The notes below the pieces were generated by a model, which was not told where the DNA came from, made no database searches, and was given only the letters and a program-made list of their open reading frames with translations. The translations under genes and the position numbers were made by a program. Below are positions 1-8,824 of a stretch of 64,000 bases of DNA, one piece after another. How positions within the stretch are numbered: the first letter of the stretch is position 1; each line of letters starts with the position of its first letter. The stretch is from Burkholderiales bacterium (lineage in GTDB: Bacteria > Pseudomonadota > Gammaproteobacteria > Burkholderiales > SG8-41): positions 124,001-188,000 of the forward strand of contig JAUXYA010000011.1 in assembly GCA_030684405.1 (NCBI GenBank). Reading direction: 5' to 3'.

Positions 1-2
1 AT

Positions 3-2609
3 TGCACGTCATGGACCTTCTACGGCAGCGTTGGCCGCGCCGCCACCAGCGGCATCGGTTTCCTGCCGATCTACCTCGGGCCGACACTGATGGCAGCACT
101 GTGGTGGTACATCCTGCTGAAGATGGTGCGCATCAGCAAGACGCATCGCATCACCTCGATCGCCGACTTCATCGCCTCACGCTACGGCAAGAGCCACCTG
201 CTCGGCGGACTCGTGACGGTGATCGCGGTGCTCGGCATCGTGCCCTACATCGCGCTGCAGCTGAAGGCGATCTCGGCCAGCTTCTCGACCATGCTGCAGT
301 ATCCGAACACGCTAGCCTCCGGTTCCGCCGACTCGCCGCCCTTCCTGCAGGACAACACCTTCTATATCGCGATGCTGCTGGCCGCATTCACGATTCTCTT
401 CGGCACCCGCCACCTCGATGCCACCGAAAGGCACGAAGGCCTCGTCGCCGCCATCGCCTTCGAATCCATCGTCAAGCTGGTGGCCTTCATCGCCGTGGGT
501 GTGTTCGTCACCTGGGGCATGTTTGACGGATTCGCCGACATCTTCGACAAGGCCTCCGCCAGCCCGGAACTTAACGCCTTGCTGGTGCTGGGCGGCGCCT
601 CCGGCAGTTACACCACCTGGGCGTCGCTGACGGTGCTGTCGATGCTCGCCATCATCCTGCTGCCGCGGCAGTTCCAGGTTGCCGTCGTCGAGAATGTCGA
701 TGAGCGCCACCTCAACAAGGCAATCTGGCTGTTTCCGCTGTATCTGTTCGCGATCAACATCTTCGTGCTGCCGATCGCACTTGGCGGATTGATGCATTTC
801 CCGCCCGGCACGGTGGACGCCGACACCTTCGTGCTGACGCTGCCGATGGCGGAACACAGGACCTGGCTCGCGCTGCTCGCCTTCATTGGCGGGCTGTCCG
901 CAGCCACCGGCATGGTCATTGTCGAGGCTATCGCACTGTCGACCATGGTCTGCAACGACCTCGTAATGCCAATCCTGCTGCGCTGGAAATTCCTGCGCCT
1001 GACCGAGCGCCCTGATCTCTCGGGACTGCTGCTCGGCATCCGCCGCAGCGCCATTGTTGTGATACTGGTGCTGGGCTATGGTTATTTTCACCTCGCCGGG
1101 GAGGCTTATGCACTGGTCTCCATCGGCCTGATTTCCTTCACTGCAGTCGCGCAGTTCGCACCGGCGATGATCGGCGGCCTGTTCTGGAAAGGCGGCACCC
1201 GACTTGGCGCGCTGCTCGGCCTCGGCGCGGGCTTCCTGGTCTGGCTCTACTCGCTGCTGCTGCCCTCTTTTGCCAAATCGGGCTGGCTGCCAATCACCTT
1301 CCTCACCGAGGGCATCTTCGGATTTGACCTGCTGAAACCGCAGCAGCTGTTCGGCCTTGATGGCTTAGACGACATCAGCCACTGCCTGTTCTGGAGCATG
1401 ATCGCCAACATCGGCTGCTATGTCGGATTCTCACTATGGCGCCGACCCACCGCCGCCGAACACAGCCAGGCCAACCTGTTCGTCGACGTCCTGCGCCACG
1501 TCGCTCCCGGCAGCGGCTCGCGCTTCTGGCGCGGCAGCGCAACGGTCGCCGACCTGCAGACCCTCCTCGGCCGCTTCATCGGCCCGGAGCGCGCCGGCGA
1601 ATCCTTCGCCGCCTATGCGCGCAGCCAGGGCATCCTGGACAGCGAGCAGATCGCCGCCAACGCGGTGCTGGTGCATTACGTCGAATCGCAGATTGCCGGC
1701 GCCATCGGCAGCGCGTCAGCGCGCGACATGGTGGCCTCAGTGGTGGTCGAGGAACCGCTGGCACTCGACGAAGTGATGGCCATTATCGACGAAGCCTCGC
1801 AGGCGCTCGCCTACAGCCGCCAACTGGAGCAGAAGTCGCGCGAACTCGAGGCTGCCACCAACGAGCTGCGTGGCGCCAACCAGCGGCTGCAGGAACTCGA
1901 CCGCCTGAAGGACGATTTCATTTCCACAGTCACCCACGAACTGCGCACACCGCTGACTTCGATCCGCGCCTTCTCCGAAATTCTCAGTGACAACCCGCAG
2001 CTGGATTCCGGGCAACGCGGCAAGTTCCTCGGCATCATCACCCGCGAATCGGAACGTTTGACCCGGCTGATCAACCAGGTGCTGGACCTAGCCAAGCTCG
2101 AATCCGGCGCCGCGGACTGGCACTCCAGCGAGATCGACATGCGCGAAGTACTCGACGACGCAGTTGCCGCCTTGAGCCAGATCTGCAAGGACCGCAACAT
2201 CGTGCCGGAACTGCGCGTGCCCGGGCAGCTGCCACAGGTAATGGCCGATCGCGATCGCGTAATGCAGGTGGTGCTCAACCTGCTGTCCAACGCCGTCAAT
2301 TTCTGCGACAAGCCCGACAGCCGCATCACGATTTCCGTGACTGTGGAATCATCCGCGCTGCGCATCGCCGTCGCCGACAACGGCATCGGCATCAGCCCCG
2401 CCGACCAGGCAGTGATATTCGAGAAATTCCGCCAGGTCAGCGACAGCGCCGCTGGAAAGCCCCGCGGCAGCGGCCTTGGCCTCGTGATCTCGCGGGAAAT
2501 CGTCCGTCGCCTCGGCGGCCGGCTGTGGGTGGAAAGCACTCCGGGTCAGGGCTCGACCTTCTTTTTTACCCTGCCACTGCAGCGCAGTGCCACCGCCGGT
2601 GCCTTGTGA
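3..2609 (+). CDS. Transporter-like sensor histidine kinase (SSS-STAC-HisKA-HATPase), 5' end outside window
   Basis: The reading frame is open from the first bases of the window, so the N-terminus lies upstream; an internal ATG at 90 is not the true start because the preceding codons also read as symporter sequence. Roughly the first 470 visible residues are a multi-spanning sodium:solute symporter domain. This is followed by a STAC-type linker, a coiled stretch (ASQALAYSRQLEQKSRELE), a HisKA domain with H-box VTHELRTPLTSI (about visible residue 645), and a HATPase domain with N-box NLLSNAVNF, G1 DNGIGI and G2 GSGLGLVI. This architecture matches CbrA/CrbS-type kinases, which couple nutrient (acetate or amino acid) sensing to phosphotransfer. 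No PAS domain is visible between STAC and HisKA, unlike the best-known members. The receiver gene follows 7 bases downstream, so the two are probably cotranscribed. The ligand is not determinable. Confidence 0.93.
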   Translation, partial: CTSWTFYGSVGRAATSGIGFLPIYLGPTLMAALWWYILLKMVRISKTHRITSIADFIASRYGKSHLLGGLVTVIAVLGIVPYIALQLKAISASFSTMLQYPNTLASGSADSPPFLQDNTFYIAMLLAAFTILFGTRHLDATERHEGLVAAIAFESIVKLVAFIAVGVFVTWGMFDGFADIFDKASASPELNALLVLGGASGSYTTWASLTVLSMLAIILLPRQFQVAVVENVDERHLNKAIWLFPLYLFAINIFVLPIALGGLMHFPPGTVDADTFVLTLPMAEHRTWLALLAFIGGLSAATGMVIVEAIALSTMVCNDLVMPILLRWKFLRLTERPDLSGLLLGIRRSAIVVILVLGYGYFHLAGEAYALVSIGLISFTAVAQFAPAMIGGLFWKGGTRLGALLGLGAGFLVWLYSLLLPSFAKSGWLPITFLTEGIFGFDLLKPQQLFGLDGLDDISHCLFWSMIANIGCYVGFSLWRRPTAAEHSQANLFVDVLRHVAPGSGSRFWRGSATVADLQTLLGRFIGPERAGESFAAYARSQGILDSEQIAANAVLVHYVESQIAGAIGSASARDMVASVVVEEPLALDEVMAIIDEASQALAYSRQLEQKSRELEAATNELRGANQRLQELDRLKDDFISTVTHELRTPLTSIRAFSEILSDNPQLDSGQRGKFLGIITRESERLTRLINQVLDLAKLESGAADWHSSEIDMREVLDDAVAALSQICKDRNIVPELRVPGQLPQVMADRDRVMQVVLNLLSNAVNFCDKPDSRITISVTVESSALRIAVADNGIGISPADQAVIFEKFRQVSDSAAGKPRGSGLGLVISREIVRRLGGRLWVESTPGQGSTFFFTLPLQRSATAGAL

Positions 2610-2616
2610 GCCCACG

Positions 2617-3003
2617 ATGACCGCCCGCGTGCTGATCGTCGAGGATGAGGAAAGCATTCTCCTGTCGCTCGAGTTCCTGCTCGGCAAGGAAGGTTATACC
2701 GTGAGCACTGCGCGCGATGGCGCCGAGGCGCTGCGCCTGCTGGAAGAACAGACGCCCGACCTTGTGCTGCTCGACGTCATGCTGCCGTTGATCGATGGCT
2801 TCGAACTCTGCCGCCGTATCCGAGCGATGCCGGCACTCACCGCGACGCGAATCATGCTGGTTACTGCCCGCGGCCGTGAAACCGAAATCGCCCGCGGCCT
2901 CGCACTCGGCGCCGATACCTACCTGACCAAGCCGTTCTCGACTCGCGAGTTGATGGACAAGGTCCGCGCCCTGCTCACCGCCCCCCGTAACCCGGCCGCC
3001 TGA
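2617..3003 (+). CDS. Single-domain response regulator (CheY-like receiver)
   Basis: A 128-residue receiver with the acidic pair E9/D10, phospho-acceptor D53 in LVLLDVMLP, T83 in LVTARG and K105 in LTKPFS, so all catalytic positions are present. There is no output domain after about residue 122. An upstream in-frame start at 2587 is possible, but ATG 2617 places the start 7 bases after the kinase stop and removes a proline-rich leader. It is the likely phospho-partner of the adjacent kinase. With no DNA-binding domain it must act through protein contact or as a relay. CrbR/CbrB-type partners normally carry an output domain, so this pairing is slightly unusual. Confidence 0.92.
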   Translation: MTARVLIVEDEESILLSLEFLLGKEGYTVSTARDGAEALRLLEEQTPDLVLLDVMLPLIDGFELCRRIRAMPALTATRIMLVTARGRETEIARGLALGADTYLTKPFSTRELMDKVRALLTAPRNPAA

Positions 3004-3132
3004 GACCGTAAAGTCAAAGTCCGCGCCAGCGAAGAGAAGCATAACGGGCGACGCCGTCCAGGCGTGTGCAGGCGTTCCAGCCTTGAGGCCAAATCGTCGC
3101 CGTCGCACTCATGAAATGATGGTTAACAGACC

Positions 3133-3804
3133 CTAGTGCTCGAGGTAGTCCAGCGCGTATCCACGTCCATACAGAGTACGCACAACCAGCCCGGTATCGC
3201 CGATTTTCTTGCGCAGCCGGTGCACATAGACTTCGATCGCGTTGTGACTGACTTCCTGATCGTAGGTATAGACCTGCTCGACCAGTTGCTCCTTGCTGAC
3301 GACGCGGCTGAAACGGCGCATCAGCACCTCCAGCACGCTCAGTTCGTGGGTCGACAGCGACAGCGGATGGCCGCGGATTGTCGCCACGCGAGCTACCGGG
3401 TCGAAACTGAGATCGCGATAACTCAGCACCGGCGACGCCGTGCCATGGCCACGGCGCAGCAGCGCGCGCACCCGCGCCTGCAGTTCGTTGAGGCTGAAAG
3501 GCTTGACGAGATAGTCGTCGGCGCCGAGATCGAGGCCTGCCACCTTCTCCTCCGGCTGCTCGCGGCCCGACAGGATCAGCACCGGCAGCGGATCGTTGCG
3601 GCGGCGCAACCGGCGCAGCACCTCAAGTCCGTCGAGCTTGGGTAGTCCGAGGTCAAGAATCAACAGGCCAAAGCCCGCAGTCTTCAGCGCCTCGTCCGCC
3701 GCCAGACCGTTGCCCACCCAGTCCACCGCAAAACCGGACTGGGTCAGCGCAAAACGCAGCGCTTCCGCAAGTGCAGAATCATCCTCGCTGATCAGTATGC
3801 GCAT
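3133..3804 (-). CDS. OmpR/PhoB-family response regulator (TctD/QseB-like)
   Basis: A 223-residue regulator with an N-terminal receiver (E7/D8/D9, phospho-acceptor D51 in LILDLGLP, S79, K101 in LVKPFS) and a C-terminal winged helix (residues about 125-220; LSTHELSVLEVLMRR and the recognition region SHNAIEVYVHRLRKKIG). An AGGAGGGGAT-type ribosome site lies just before the ATG. It is transcribed divergently from the DUF4212-symporter operon and no histidine kinase gene adjoins it, although the 5' kinase is close by. TctD-like regulators control carboxylate transport. Control of the divergent symporter operon is an inference from position and from the palindrome at 3888-3904. Confidence 0.92.
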   Translation of the reverse strand: MRILISEDDSALAEALRFALTQSGFAVDWVGNGLAADEALKTAGFGLLILDLGLPKLDGLEVLRRLRRRNDPLPVLILSGREQPEEKVAGLDLGADDYLVKPFSLNELQARVRALLRRGHGTASPVLSYRDLSFDPVARVATIRGHPLSLSTHELSVLEVLMRRFSRVVSKEQLVEQVYTYDQEVSHNAIEVYVHRLRKKIGDTGLVVRTLYGRGYALDYLEH

Positions 3805-3887
3805 GATCCCCTCCTTCCCAGGTAAATCATAAGTATTTGATTTTTAAGTTATTTTTATAGACGGGCTATTCCGATCAGCAACACGAT

Positions 3888-3904
3888 CCTACAAACATTG
3901 TAGG
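3888..3904. promoter_or_regulatory. Perfect palindrome in divergent promoter region
   Basis: CCTACA-AACAT-TGTAGG is a 6-bp perfect inverted repeat with a 5-base spacer. It lies in the 223-bp space between the OmpR-type regulator and the symporter operon, about 120 bases before the DUF4212 start. It is a candidate operator. A hairpin role in the 5' leader is the alternative. Confidence 0.4.
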
Positions 3905-4027
3905 GCCGGGGTTCAGGATTTTGTAAGTATTTTTCACTACGATGGCCCGAAACAAAAATCACAACAAATCAGGGCGCCGCAAAAAAACGCAGCCGTCCTG
4001 CCGATCTTCAAACCAAAGGAGGACTGC

Positions 4028-4294
4028 ATGGAACTGTCCGACAAGCACCGGGAGTACTGGCGCAAGAATCTGGTCGTCACGGCCATATTGATGGCGATCT
4101 GGTTCCTTGCCACCTTTGTCGAAGGCTGGTACGCACGCGACCTCAACAACTTCAGTTTCCTTGGCTTCCCGCTCGGTTTCTACATGTCCGCACAGGGCTC
4201 GCTGATAATCTACGTGCTGATCATCGGCTTCTACGCCTGGTACATGAACAAGCTCGACATCGAGTACGGCGTACAAGAGGAGGATGAAAAATGA
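4028..4294 (+). CDS. DUF4212 small membrane subunit of sodium:solute symporter
   Basis: An 88-residue protein with two predicted membrane segments (about residues 14-34 and 52-72) and a short acidic C-terminus. It matches the DUF4212 family, which is nearly always encoded directly upstream of an ActP-like sodium:solute symporter and is thought to be its accessory subunit. An AAAGGAGG ribosome site sits just before the ATG. Its stop overlaps the symporter start as ATGA, which implies translational coupling. Confidence 0.93.
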   Translation: MELSDKHREYWRKNLVVTAILMAIWFLATFVEGWYARDLNNFSFLGFPLGFYMSAQGSLIIYVLIIGFYAWYMNKLDIEYGVQEEDEK

Positions 4295-6378
4295 GCACGG
4301 CCGCCTTCAGCCAGAGAAGCTTCACCCAACAGCTCAAGAAATACTACGCCCTCTACACCGGCGGCTTCCTCGCCTTCGTCATCCTGCTGGCGATTGCCGA
4401 GCAGATGGGACTGCCACGGAAGTACATCGGCTACACCTTCCTCGTCGCCACCATCGGCCTCTACGCGATGATCGGCATCATGAGTCGCACCGTGGAAGTA
4501 TCCGAGTACTATGTTGCCGGACGGCGCGTGCCCGCGTTCTTCAACGGCATGGCCACTGGTGCGGACTGGATGAGCGCCGCCTCGTTCATCGGCATGGCCG
4601 GCACGCTGTACCTGTCCGGCTTCGACGGACTGGCCTTCGTCATGGGCTGGACCGGCGGTTATGTGCTGGTGGCGCTGTTCCTCGCACCCTACCTGCGCAA
4701 GTTCGGCCAGTTTACGATCCCCGACTTCCTCGGCGCCCGTTACGGCGGCAACGCCGCGCGGTCGATCGGCGTCTTCGCAGCCATCCTCTGCTCCTTCGTC
4801 TACGTCGTCGCCCAGATCTACGGCGTCGGCCTGATCACCAGCCGCTTCACGGGTCTGGAGTTCGGCATCGGCGTGTTCGTCGGTCTGGGTGGCATCCTTG
4901 TGTGCTCCTTCCTCGGCGGCATGCGCGCGGTGACCTGGACCCAGGTGGCGCAGTACATCATTTTGATCATTGCCTACCTCACGCCGGTGATCTGGCTGGG
5001 CATGAAACATACCGGCGTCCCGGTTCCGCAGGTGGCGTATGGCCAGGTATTGGCGAAAGTCACCGAGCTTGAGAAAAAACTGACGGCCGATCCCAAGGAA
5101 CAGGAAGTCCGCAAGATATTCAAGGATCGCGCGGACGCGGCAAACGCGGCGCTGAAGGATCCGGCCAAGGCCCATGCCGACGGCAGGGCCGCGCTTGAGC
5201 AGAACCTGAACAGCCTGAAGGCGGCCAACGCACCGGCCGACCAGGTGTCGGCCGCAGAAAAGGCATTGGCCGGCTACGCCAAGGACGTCGAGGCCGCCAA
5301 GGCGCAGTGGAACAAGGACAAGGGCGCTGCCGCTCGTGCCGCACCACCGCGCAAACACGCCGACCCCTTCCCCGGCAAGGACGAAGCGGCGCGGGACACT
5401 GCCAGGCTGAACTTCCTCGGCATCGTGTTCTGCATGATGTTCGGCACCGCGGCACTGCCACACATCCTGATGCGCTACTACACCACGCCCAGCGTACGTG
5501 AAGCCCGGCGCTCGGTGTTCTGGTCGCTGTTTTTCATCTTCCTGCTCTACTTCACGGCGCCCTGCCTCGCGGTGCTGGCCAAGTTCGAGGTCTATTCGAA
5601 CCTGGTCGGTACGCAGTTCGCGACCCTGCCGGCATGGGCGGCGGCCTGGCAGACGGTGGATGCGACCCTGCTCAGCATCACCGATGTCAACAAGGACGGC
5701 ATCGTGCAACTGGCGGAAATCGTAATCGGCGGTGACTTGATCGTGCTGATGACACCGGAGATTGCCGGTCTGCCGTATGTGGTCTCTGGGCTGGTTGCTG
5801 CCGGCGGTCTCGCAGCGGCGCTGTCCACTGCCGACGGACTGCTGCTGACCATCGCCAACGCGCTCTCCCACGACGTCTACTACAAGATGATCGACCCCTC
5901 AGCCACGACTTCACGTCGCGTCACGGTGTCGAAAATCCTGCTCCTCGTCGTCGCGCTGATCGCGGCCTACGTCACCTCGCTGAAACCGGGCAACATCCTG
6001 TTCCTGGTCGGCGCGGCGTTCTCGCTGGCAGCTTCATCGTTCTTCCCTGCGCTGGTACTGGGCGTGTTCTGGAAGCGCGCCAACCGAGCCGGCGCAGTGG
6101 CCGGCATGCTGGTCGGTCTGGGTGTCTGCTTCTACTACATGAGCACCACCTACCCGTTCCTGCGCGACCTGTTCGGCATCACGCGGCCGGTCGCGGAGTA
6201 CATGTGGTTCGGTATGAACCCGATCTCCGCCGGTGTGTTCGGCCTGCCCTTGGGCATGCTGACCATCATCGTCGTCAGCCTGCTCACGCCGGCACCAAGC
6301 AGGGAAATCCAGGAACTGGTCGAGCATGTGCGCTACCCGAGCATCAAGGGCAGCACCTACTCGACGCAAGCCGGTTGA
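4291..6378 (+). CDS. Sodium:solute symporter, acetate/monocarboxylate type (ActP/VC2705 subfamily)
   Basis: A 695-residue multi-spanning transporter of the SSS family, here longer than the roughly 550-590 residues usual for the group. Membrane segments run from about residue 18. A hydrophilic, Lys/Ala/Glu-rich insert of about 110-120 residues (about residues 250-370, starting near VTELEKKLTADPKEQEVRK) interrupts the transmembrane core and looks coiled-coil. After it, the segment DVNKDGIVQLAEI resembles an EF-hand calcium loop. The family imports short carboxylates with sodium. The gene overlaps the DUF4212 gene by 4 bases and ends just before a strong terminator. The exact substrate is unknown. 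Confidence 0.93.
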   Translation: MSTAAFSQRSFTQQLKKYYALYTGGFLAFVILLAIAEQMGLPRKYIGYTFLVATIGLYAMIGIMSRTVEVSEYYVAGRRVPAFFNGMATGADWMSAASFIGMAGTLYLSGFDGLAFVMGWTGGYVLVALFLAPYLRKFGQFTIPDFLGARYGGNAARSIGVFAAILCSFVYVVAQIYGVGLITSRFTGLEFGIGVFVGLGGILVCSFLGGMRAVTWTQVAQYIILIIAYLTPVIWLGMKHTGVPVPQVAYGQVLAKVTELEKKLTADPKEQEVRKIFKDRADAANAALKDPAKAHADGRAALEQNLNSLKAANAPADQVSAAEKALAGYAKDVEAAKAQWNKDKGAAARAAPPRKHADPFPGKDEAARDTARLNFLGIVFCMMFGTAALPHILMRYYTTPSVREARRSVFWSLFFIFLLYFTAPCLAVLAKFEVYSNLVGTQFATLPAWAAAWQTVDATLLSITDVNKDGIVQLAEIVIGGDLIVLMTPEIAGLPYVVSGLVAAGGLAAALSTADGLLLTIANALSHDVYYKMIDPSATTSRRVTVSKILLLVVALIAAYVTSLKPGNILFLVGAAFSLAASSFFPALVLGVFWKRANRAGAVAGMLVGLGVCFYYMSTTYPFLRDLFGITRPVAEYMWFGMNPISAGVFGLPLGMLTIIVVSLLTPAPSREIQELVEHVRYPSIKGSTYSTQAG

Positions 6379-6396
6379 TCCAACAAGTGCTCGTAA

Positions 6397-6426
6397 CAAG
6401 GCCCGCTTCGGCGGGCCTTGTTTTTT
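6397..6426 (+). terminator. Rho-independent terminator after symporter operon
   Basis: A perfect 10-bp stem (CAAGGCCCGC / GCGGGCCTTG) closed by a TTCG tetraloop and followed by six T residues. It lies about 20 bases after the symporter stop. Confidence 0.95.
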
Positions 6427-6477
6427 GGACAAGCCCGTTAAGGCCGCGGATGCTCCCGTGCTAAAATCCGCCCCCTC

Positions 6478-6569
6478 GGAGAGGTGGATGAGTGGTTTAA
6501 GTCGCACGCCTGGAAAGCGTGTTTACGGGGAAACCCGTAACGAGGGTTCGAATCCCTCCCTCTCCGCCA
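6478..6569 (+). tRNA. tRNA-Ser (anticodon GGA)
   Basis: A complete class II tRNA. Acceptor arms GGAGAGG and CCTCTCC pair perfectly. The anticodon stem CACGC/GCGTG encloses the loop CTGGAAA (anticodon GGA). A long variable arm (TTTACGGGGAAACCCGTAA) is typical of serine tRNAs. The T-loop GGTTCGAATCC is canonical, and discriminator G plus an encoded CCA end at 6569. Confidence 0.97.
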
Positions 6570-6721
6570 TATAGGTAAGTAGTGGTACTTCGCTTAATAA
6601 GCAGCAAGGAAACCTCCAATAAGCTGATTAACTTACCAAATGTGTCCGGAAAAGTGGGTGAAGTCCATTCGCACCGACGACTGGGCCGTTTAGACCCAGC
6701 ACGCTTCGCACCCCAACGCGC

Positions 6722-7279
6722 TCATCGAGAAATGTCATAGCCCAGGGTGAACATCAGGCCGGCTACGCCGAGCATGTTCATTTGCAGGCTAAACCGACCG
6801 TATTGATAACCAATGCCCGGGACTATTGCCGGAGCAACTCCCCTGTGGTTAAACGGAATTTTGTCTTCGTATGGTTTGCGATATCCGACGATAACTCCAC
6901 CGCTGAGTTTGAGATACCAGTAGGACGACTCCTCGCCGCCAAGCTTCCATGTACGACCGCCATACATATAGTGGGACTTCTGGTCGAAAGAATTGTTGAA
7001 GTAGGCGTAACCCGCCAGCCAGCCGTCCTGGCGGACATACTCACTGCCGATAAGCCACGAAGTCTTTGCATGATTGGGGCTGTGGTTGTAGTGCACCACA
7101 TCCGGTGCCAGTTGCAAAATGACCCTGTCGCCCGCACTGGTCTCACCCGCAGCCAAATTCAGCAGAATCGCGACGGCGAACATGAATGATGAATAAACGC
7201 GATTAGCGGTCGCACCACTGTTGTTGGGATTCACGCTTCGCCCCAGGTCCGCAAAGGAAGTTTCACCTCTATCCACCAT
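6722..7279 (-). CDS. Conserved hypothetical, probable outer-membrane beta-barrel protein
   Basis: A 185-residue protein. A hydrophobic segment (MFAVAILLNLAAGETSAG) looks like a signal peptide but sits 32 residues in, so the true start could be the ATG at 7183; neither start has a convincing ribosome site. The mature part is rich in alternating aromatic and small residues (for example WLAGYAYFNNSF, YWYLKLSGG) and in Gly/Tyr, consistent with beta strands of a small barrel. No enzyme motif was recognised. It stands alone between the tRNA and an EF-hand gene on the same strand. Confidence 0.65.
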   Translation of the reverse strand: MVDRGETSFADLGRSVNPNNSGATANRVYSSFMFAVAILLNLAAGETSAGDRVILQLAPDVVHYNHSPNHAKTSWLIGSEYVRQDGWLAGYAYFNNSFDQKSHYMYGGRTWKLGGEESSYWYLKLSGGVIVGYRKPYEDKIPFNHRGVAPAIVPGIGYQYGRFSLQMNMLGVAGLMFTLGYDISR

Positions 7280-7336
7280 TCATCGCTTGGACGGGTACGG
7301 ACGCAACATTCCGGTCAGCGCATAACGTCCAGCGAA

Positions 7337-7633
7337 TCAAAGTGCAGGCGGGGTACCGTAACGGCGTTCAATGTAGCCCCTCAATTCTTCCCGCGTCATG
7401 ATGCCGTCGCGGTTGACGTCGATGTCGTCGAAGCGGGGTCCGAGGTTGAGGTCTCCTTGCGACTCTTCCCGCGTCACTACGCCGTCGGCATTTCGATCCA
7501 GGGTCTGGAACAAACTCTCGAGTCGAGCCGCCACACGGGCGTTGTAGTCGGCTCTATCGTCTGCCCAGACGATCGGCATGGCCGTCATCAGAAGCAAGAG
7601 GATTCCGGAGCGTACAATTAAAATCGGTCTCAT
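7337..7633 (-). CDS. Small secreted EF-hand protein
   Basis: A 98-residue protein with an N-terminal signal peptide (hydrophobic residues about 8-23, cleavage near VWA-DD). It has two EF-hand loops with canonical spacing: DRNADGVVTREE (about residues 46-57) and DVNRDGIMTREE (about residues 72-83). Both carry D at positions 1, 3 or 5 and E at position 12, so calcium binding is likely. It is probably periplasmic. No partner is evident; the next gene in the same direction is the beta-barrel-like protein. Confidence 0.8.
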   Translation of the reverse strand: MRPILIVRSGILLLLMTAMPIVWADDRADYNARVAARLESLFQTLDRNADGVVTREESQGDLNLGPRFDDIDVNRDGIMTREELRGYIERRYGTPPAL

Positions 7634-7678
7634 GATTGCTTTTACCTCCGCATTCCCGGGGTCCTGTTTTCGCTCCGT

Positions 7679-8824
7679 TTAGAAGCGGTATATCGCCGCA
7701 AGGCCCGAGTCCGTGGGCATCTGGTCTTCAGGAACGATGATGACCTCGCCCCCGGCTTTCAGCACCACTTCAGCGATGTCGTCCAGCAGATCGTCGATTT
7801 CGGGATCCACACCCGAAGCCTGATGGATCCCGCCGCCGTCGGCATTCAGGCGGCCCGGCATGCGGCGGTCGGCCTCGACGAGCAGCGTATTCACGCGGCC
7901 GGATACGGCCGCTGCGGAAATATCGCTCGCATCGGCGCTTGCGAGATCCTTGCCGCGCGCTGCGCCGAATGCGTCAACGAGTTGAGCCACGCGCGCCCGA
8001 AAGGAAGGTTCGGCAACGCGCCAGGCGTTCTCGCGCAGCTGATCCGCGCTGAGCGCACCGGGATCGATCCTGATCCCGTCGGCAGCAAGAAAGGGATTTT
8101 GGCTCACGCTGTGAAACGGCGCATGGTGCTCCGGCAGCGCAGCCAATATCAGGGGCAGTCCCGCGGGCCGGGTATGGTGTGCCAGGACAGCCCGATCCAC
8201 TGCCCGGAAGAATCGCTCACGGTCTATGTCAACCTCGTCCTTCTTGCCACCATGCCCGTGACGCATACCGGCTCCCCCTGCGCCGCCATAGGATGAGACC
8301 GTGAGTCGGGGATCGGACAGTTCCTCGCCCAAGGCCTCGGTAATGGTGCGCGGAACGCCCGGCGCGAGTTCGATCTCGTCCAGCATGTCGCGATTACCCT
8401 CAAAAAGTCTTGCTTCGCGCTGGTTCAGGGCGAGGACCTGGTAACGATCTGCCGACTGCAGAATGCGCACCAGGGGCTTGATGTGAAAGCTGTCCGCCAC
8501 GATCGCAAGATCGCCGACGGAGCGCTGCAGCCTGAAAACCTGGAAGTGCGCAGATCCGCCGAAAACTGCGAGTCCGTCAAGGGTGTGATTCCAGAAATCG
8601 GCGTCATCCGCAAGAGCCCGATAGGGCTCGAGCAACGGCGTGACGTCTTTTGTAGCGTACTTCTGCCGCAGCGATTCCTCCAGAGCCTTGAGCAGATTTC
8701 GGAAACGGATGGGGTCCTGTTGATTCTCAGGGTGGCGACGGTGCGTTCCCTGGTACAGCGACAGGCATGGCGGCTCTTGCGCATCAAGAAGCTTGATCAG
8801 GTGCTCATTGAGAAGCGTCCCCAT
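7679..8824 (-). CDS. baeRF-type (bacterial archaeo-eukaryotic release factor-like) protein, family 3-like
   Basis: A 381-residue protein. The N-terminus (LLNEHLIKLLDAQEPPCLSL) and the central pattern (YQVLALNQREARLFEGN, about residues 125-145) match baeRF proteins, which resemble the eRF1/Pelota fold. A Gly/His-rich stretch (about residues 185-198) sits where the eRF1 GGQ-type loop might be; the segment GAGGAGMRHGHGG is suggestive, but no GGQ is present. It starts inside the stop of the upstream S30AE gene (TAATG), so the two are translationally coupled. The role is inferred to be ribosome-related, in rescue or recycling under stress. Confidence 0.75.
   Translation of the reverse strand: MGTLLNEHLIKLLDAQEPPCLSLYQGTHRRHPENQQDPIRFRNLLKALEESLRQKYATKDVTPLLEPYRALADDADFWNHTLDGLAVFGGSAHFQVFRLQRSVGDLAIVADSFHIKPLVRILQSADRYQVLALNQREARLFEGNRDMLDEIELAPGVPRTITEALGEELSDPRLTVSSYGGAGGAGMRHGHGGKKDEVDIDRERFFRAVDRAVLAHHTRPAGLPLILAALPEHHAPFHSVSQNPFLAADGIRIDPGALSADQLRENAWRVAEPSFRARVAQLVDAFGAARGKDLASADASDISAAAVSGRVNTLLVEADRRMPGRLNADGGGIHQASGVDPEIDDLLDDIAEVVLKAGGEVIIVPEDQMPTDSGLAAIYRF

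Noticed and set aside
312-1091. Long minus-strand frame opposite the sensor kinase
   Set aside because: It is the antisense of a well-supported symporter domain; its translation is His/Gln/Glu-rich with no domain pattern, typical of a shadow in GC-rich DNA.
4231-5871. 546-codon minus-strand frame opposite the symporter
   Set aside because: It is antisense to the symporter and rich in Arg/His/Asp runs; no family features.
6575-6721. Fragment of an insertion sequence after tRNA-Ser
   Set aside because: A GTGTCCGGAAAAGTGGGTGAAG-like stretch recalls IS ends, but no inverted partner or transposase remnant was found, and tRNA-adjacent integration would need an att core that is not visible.
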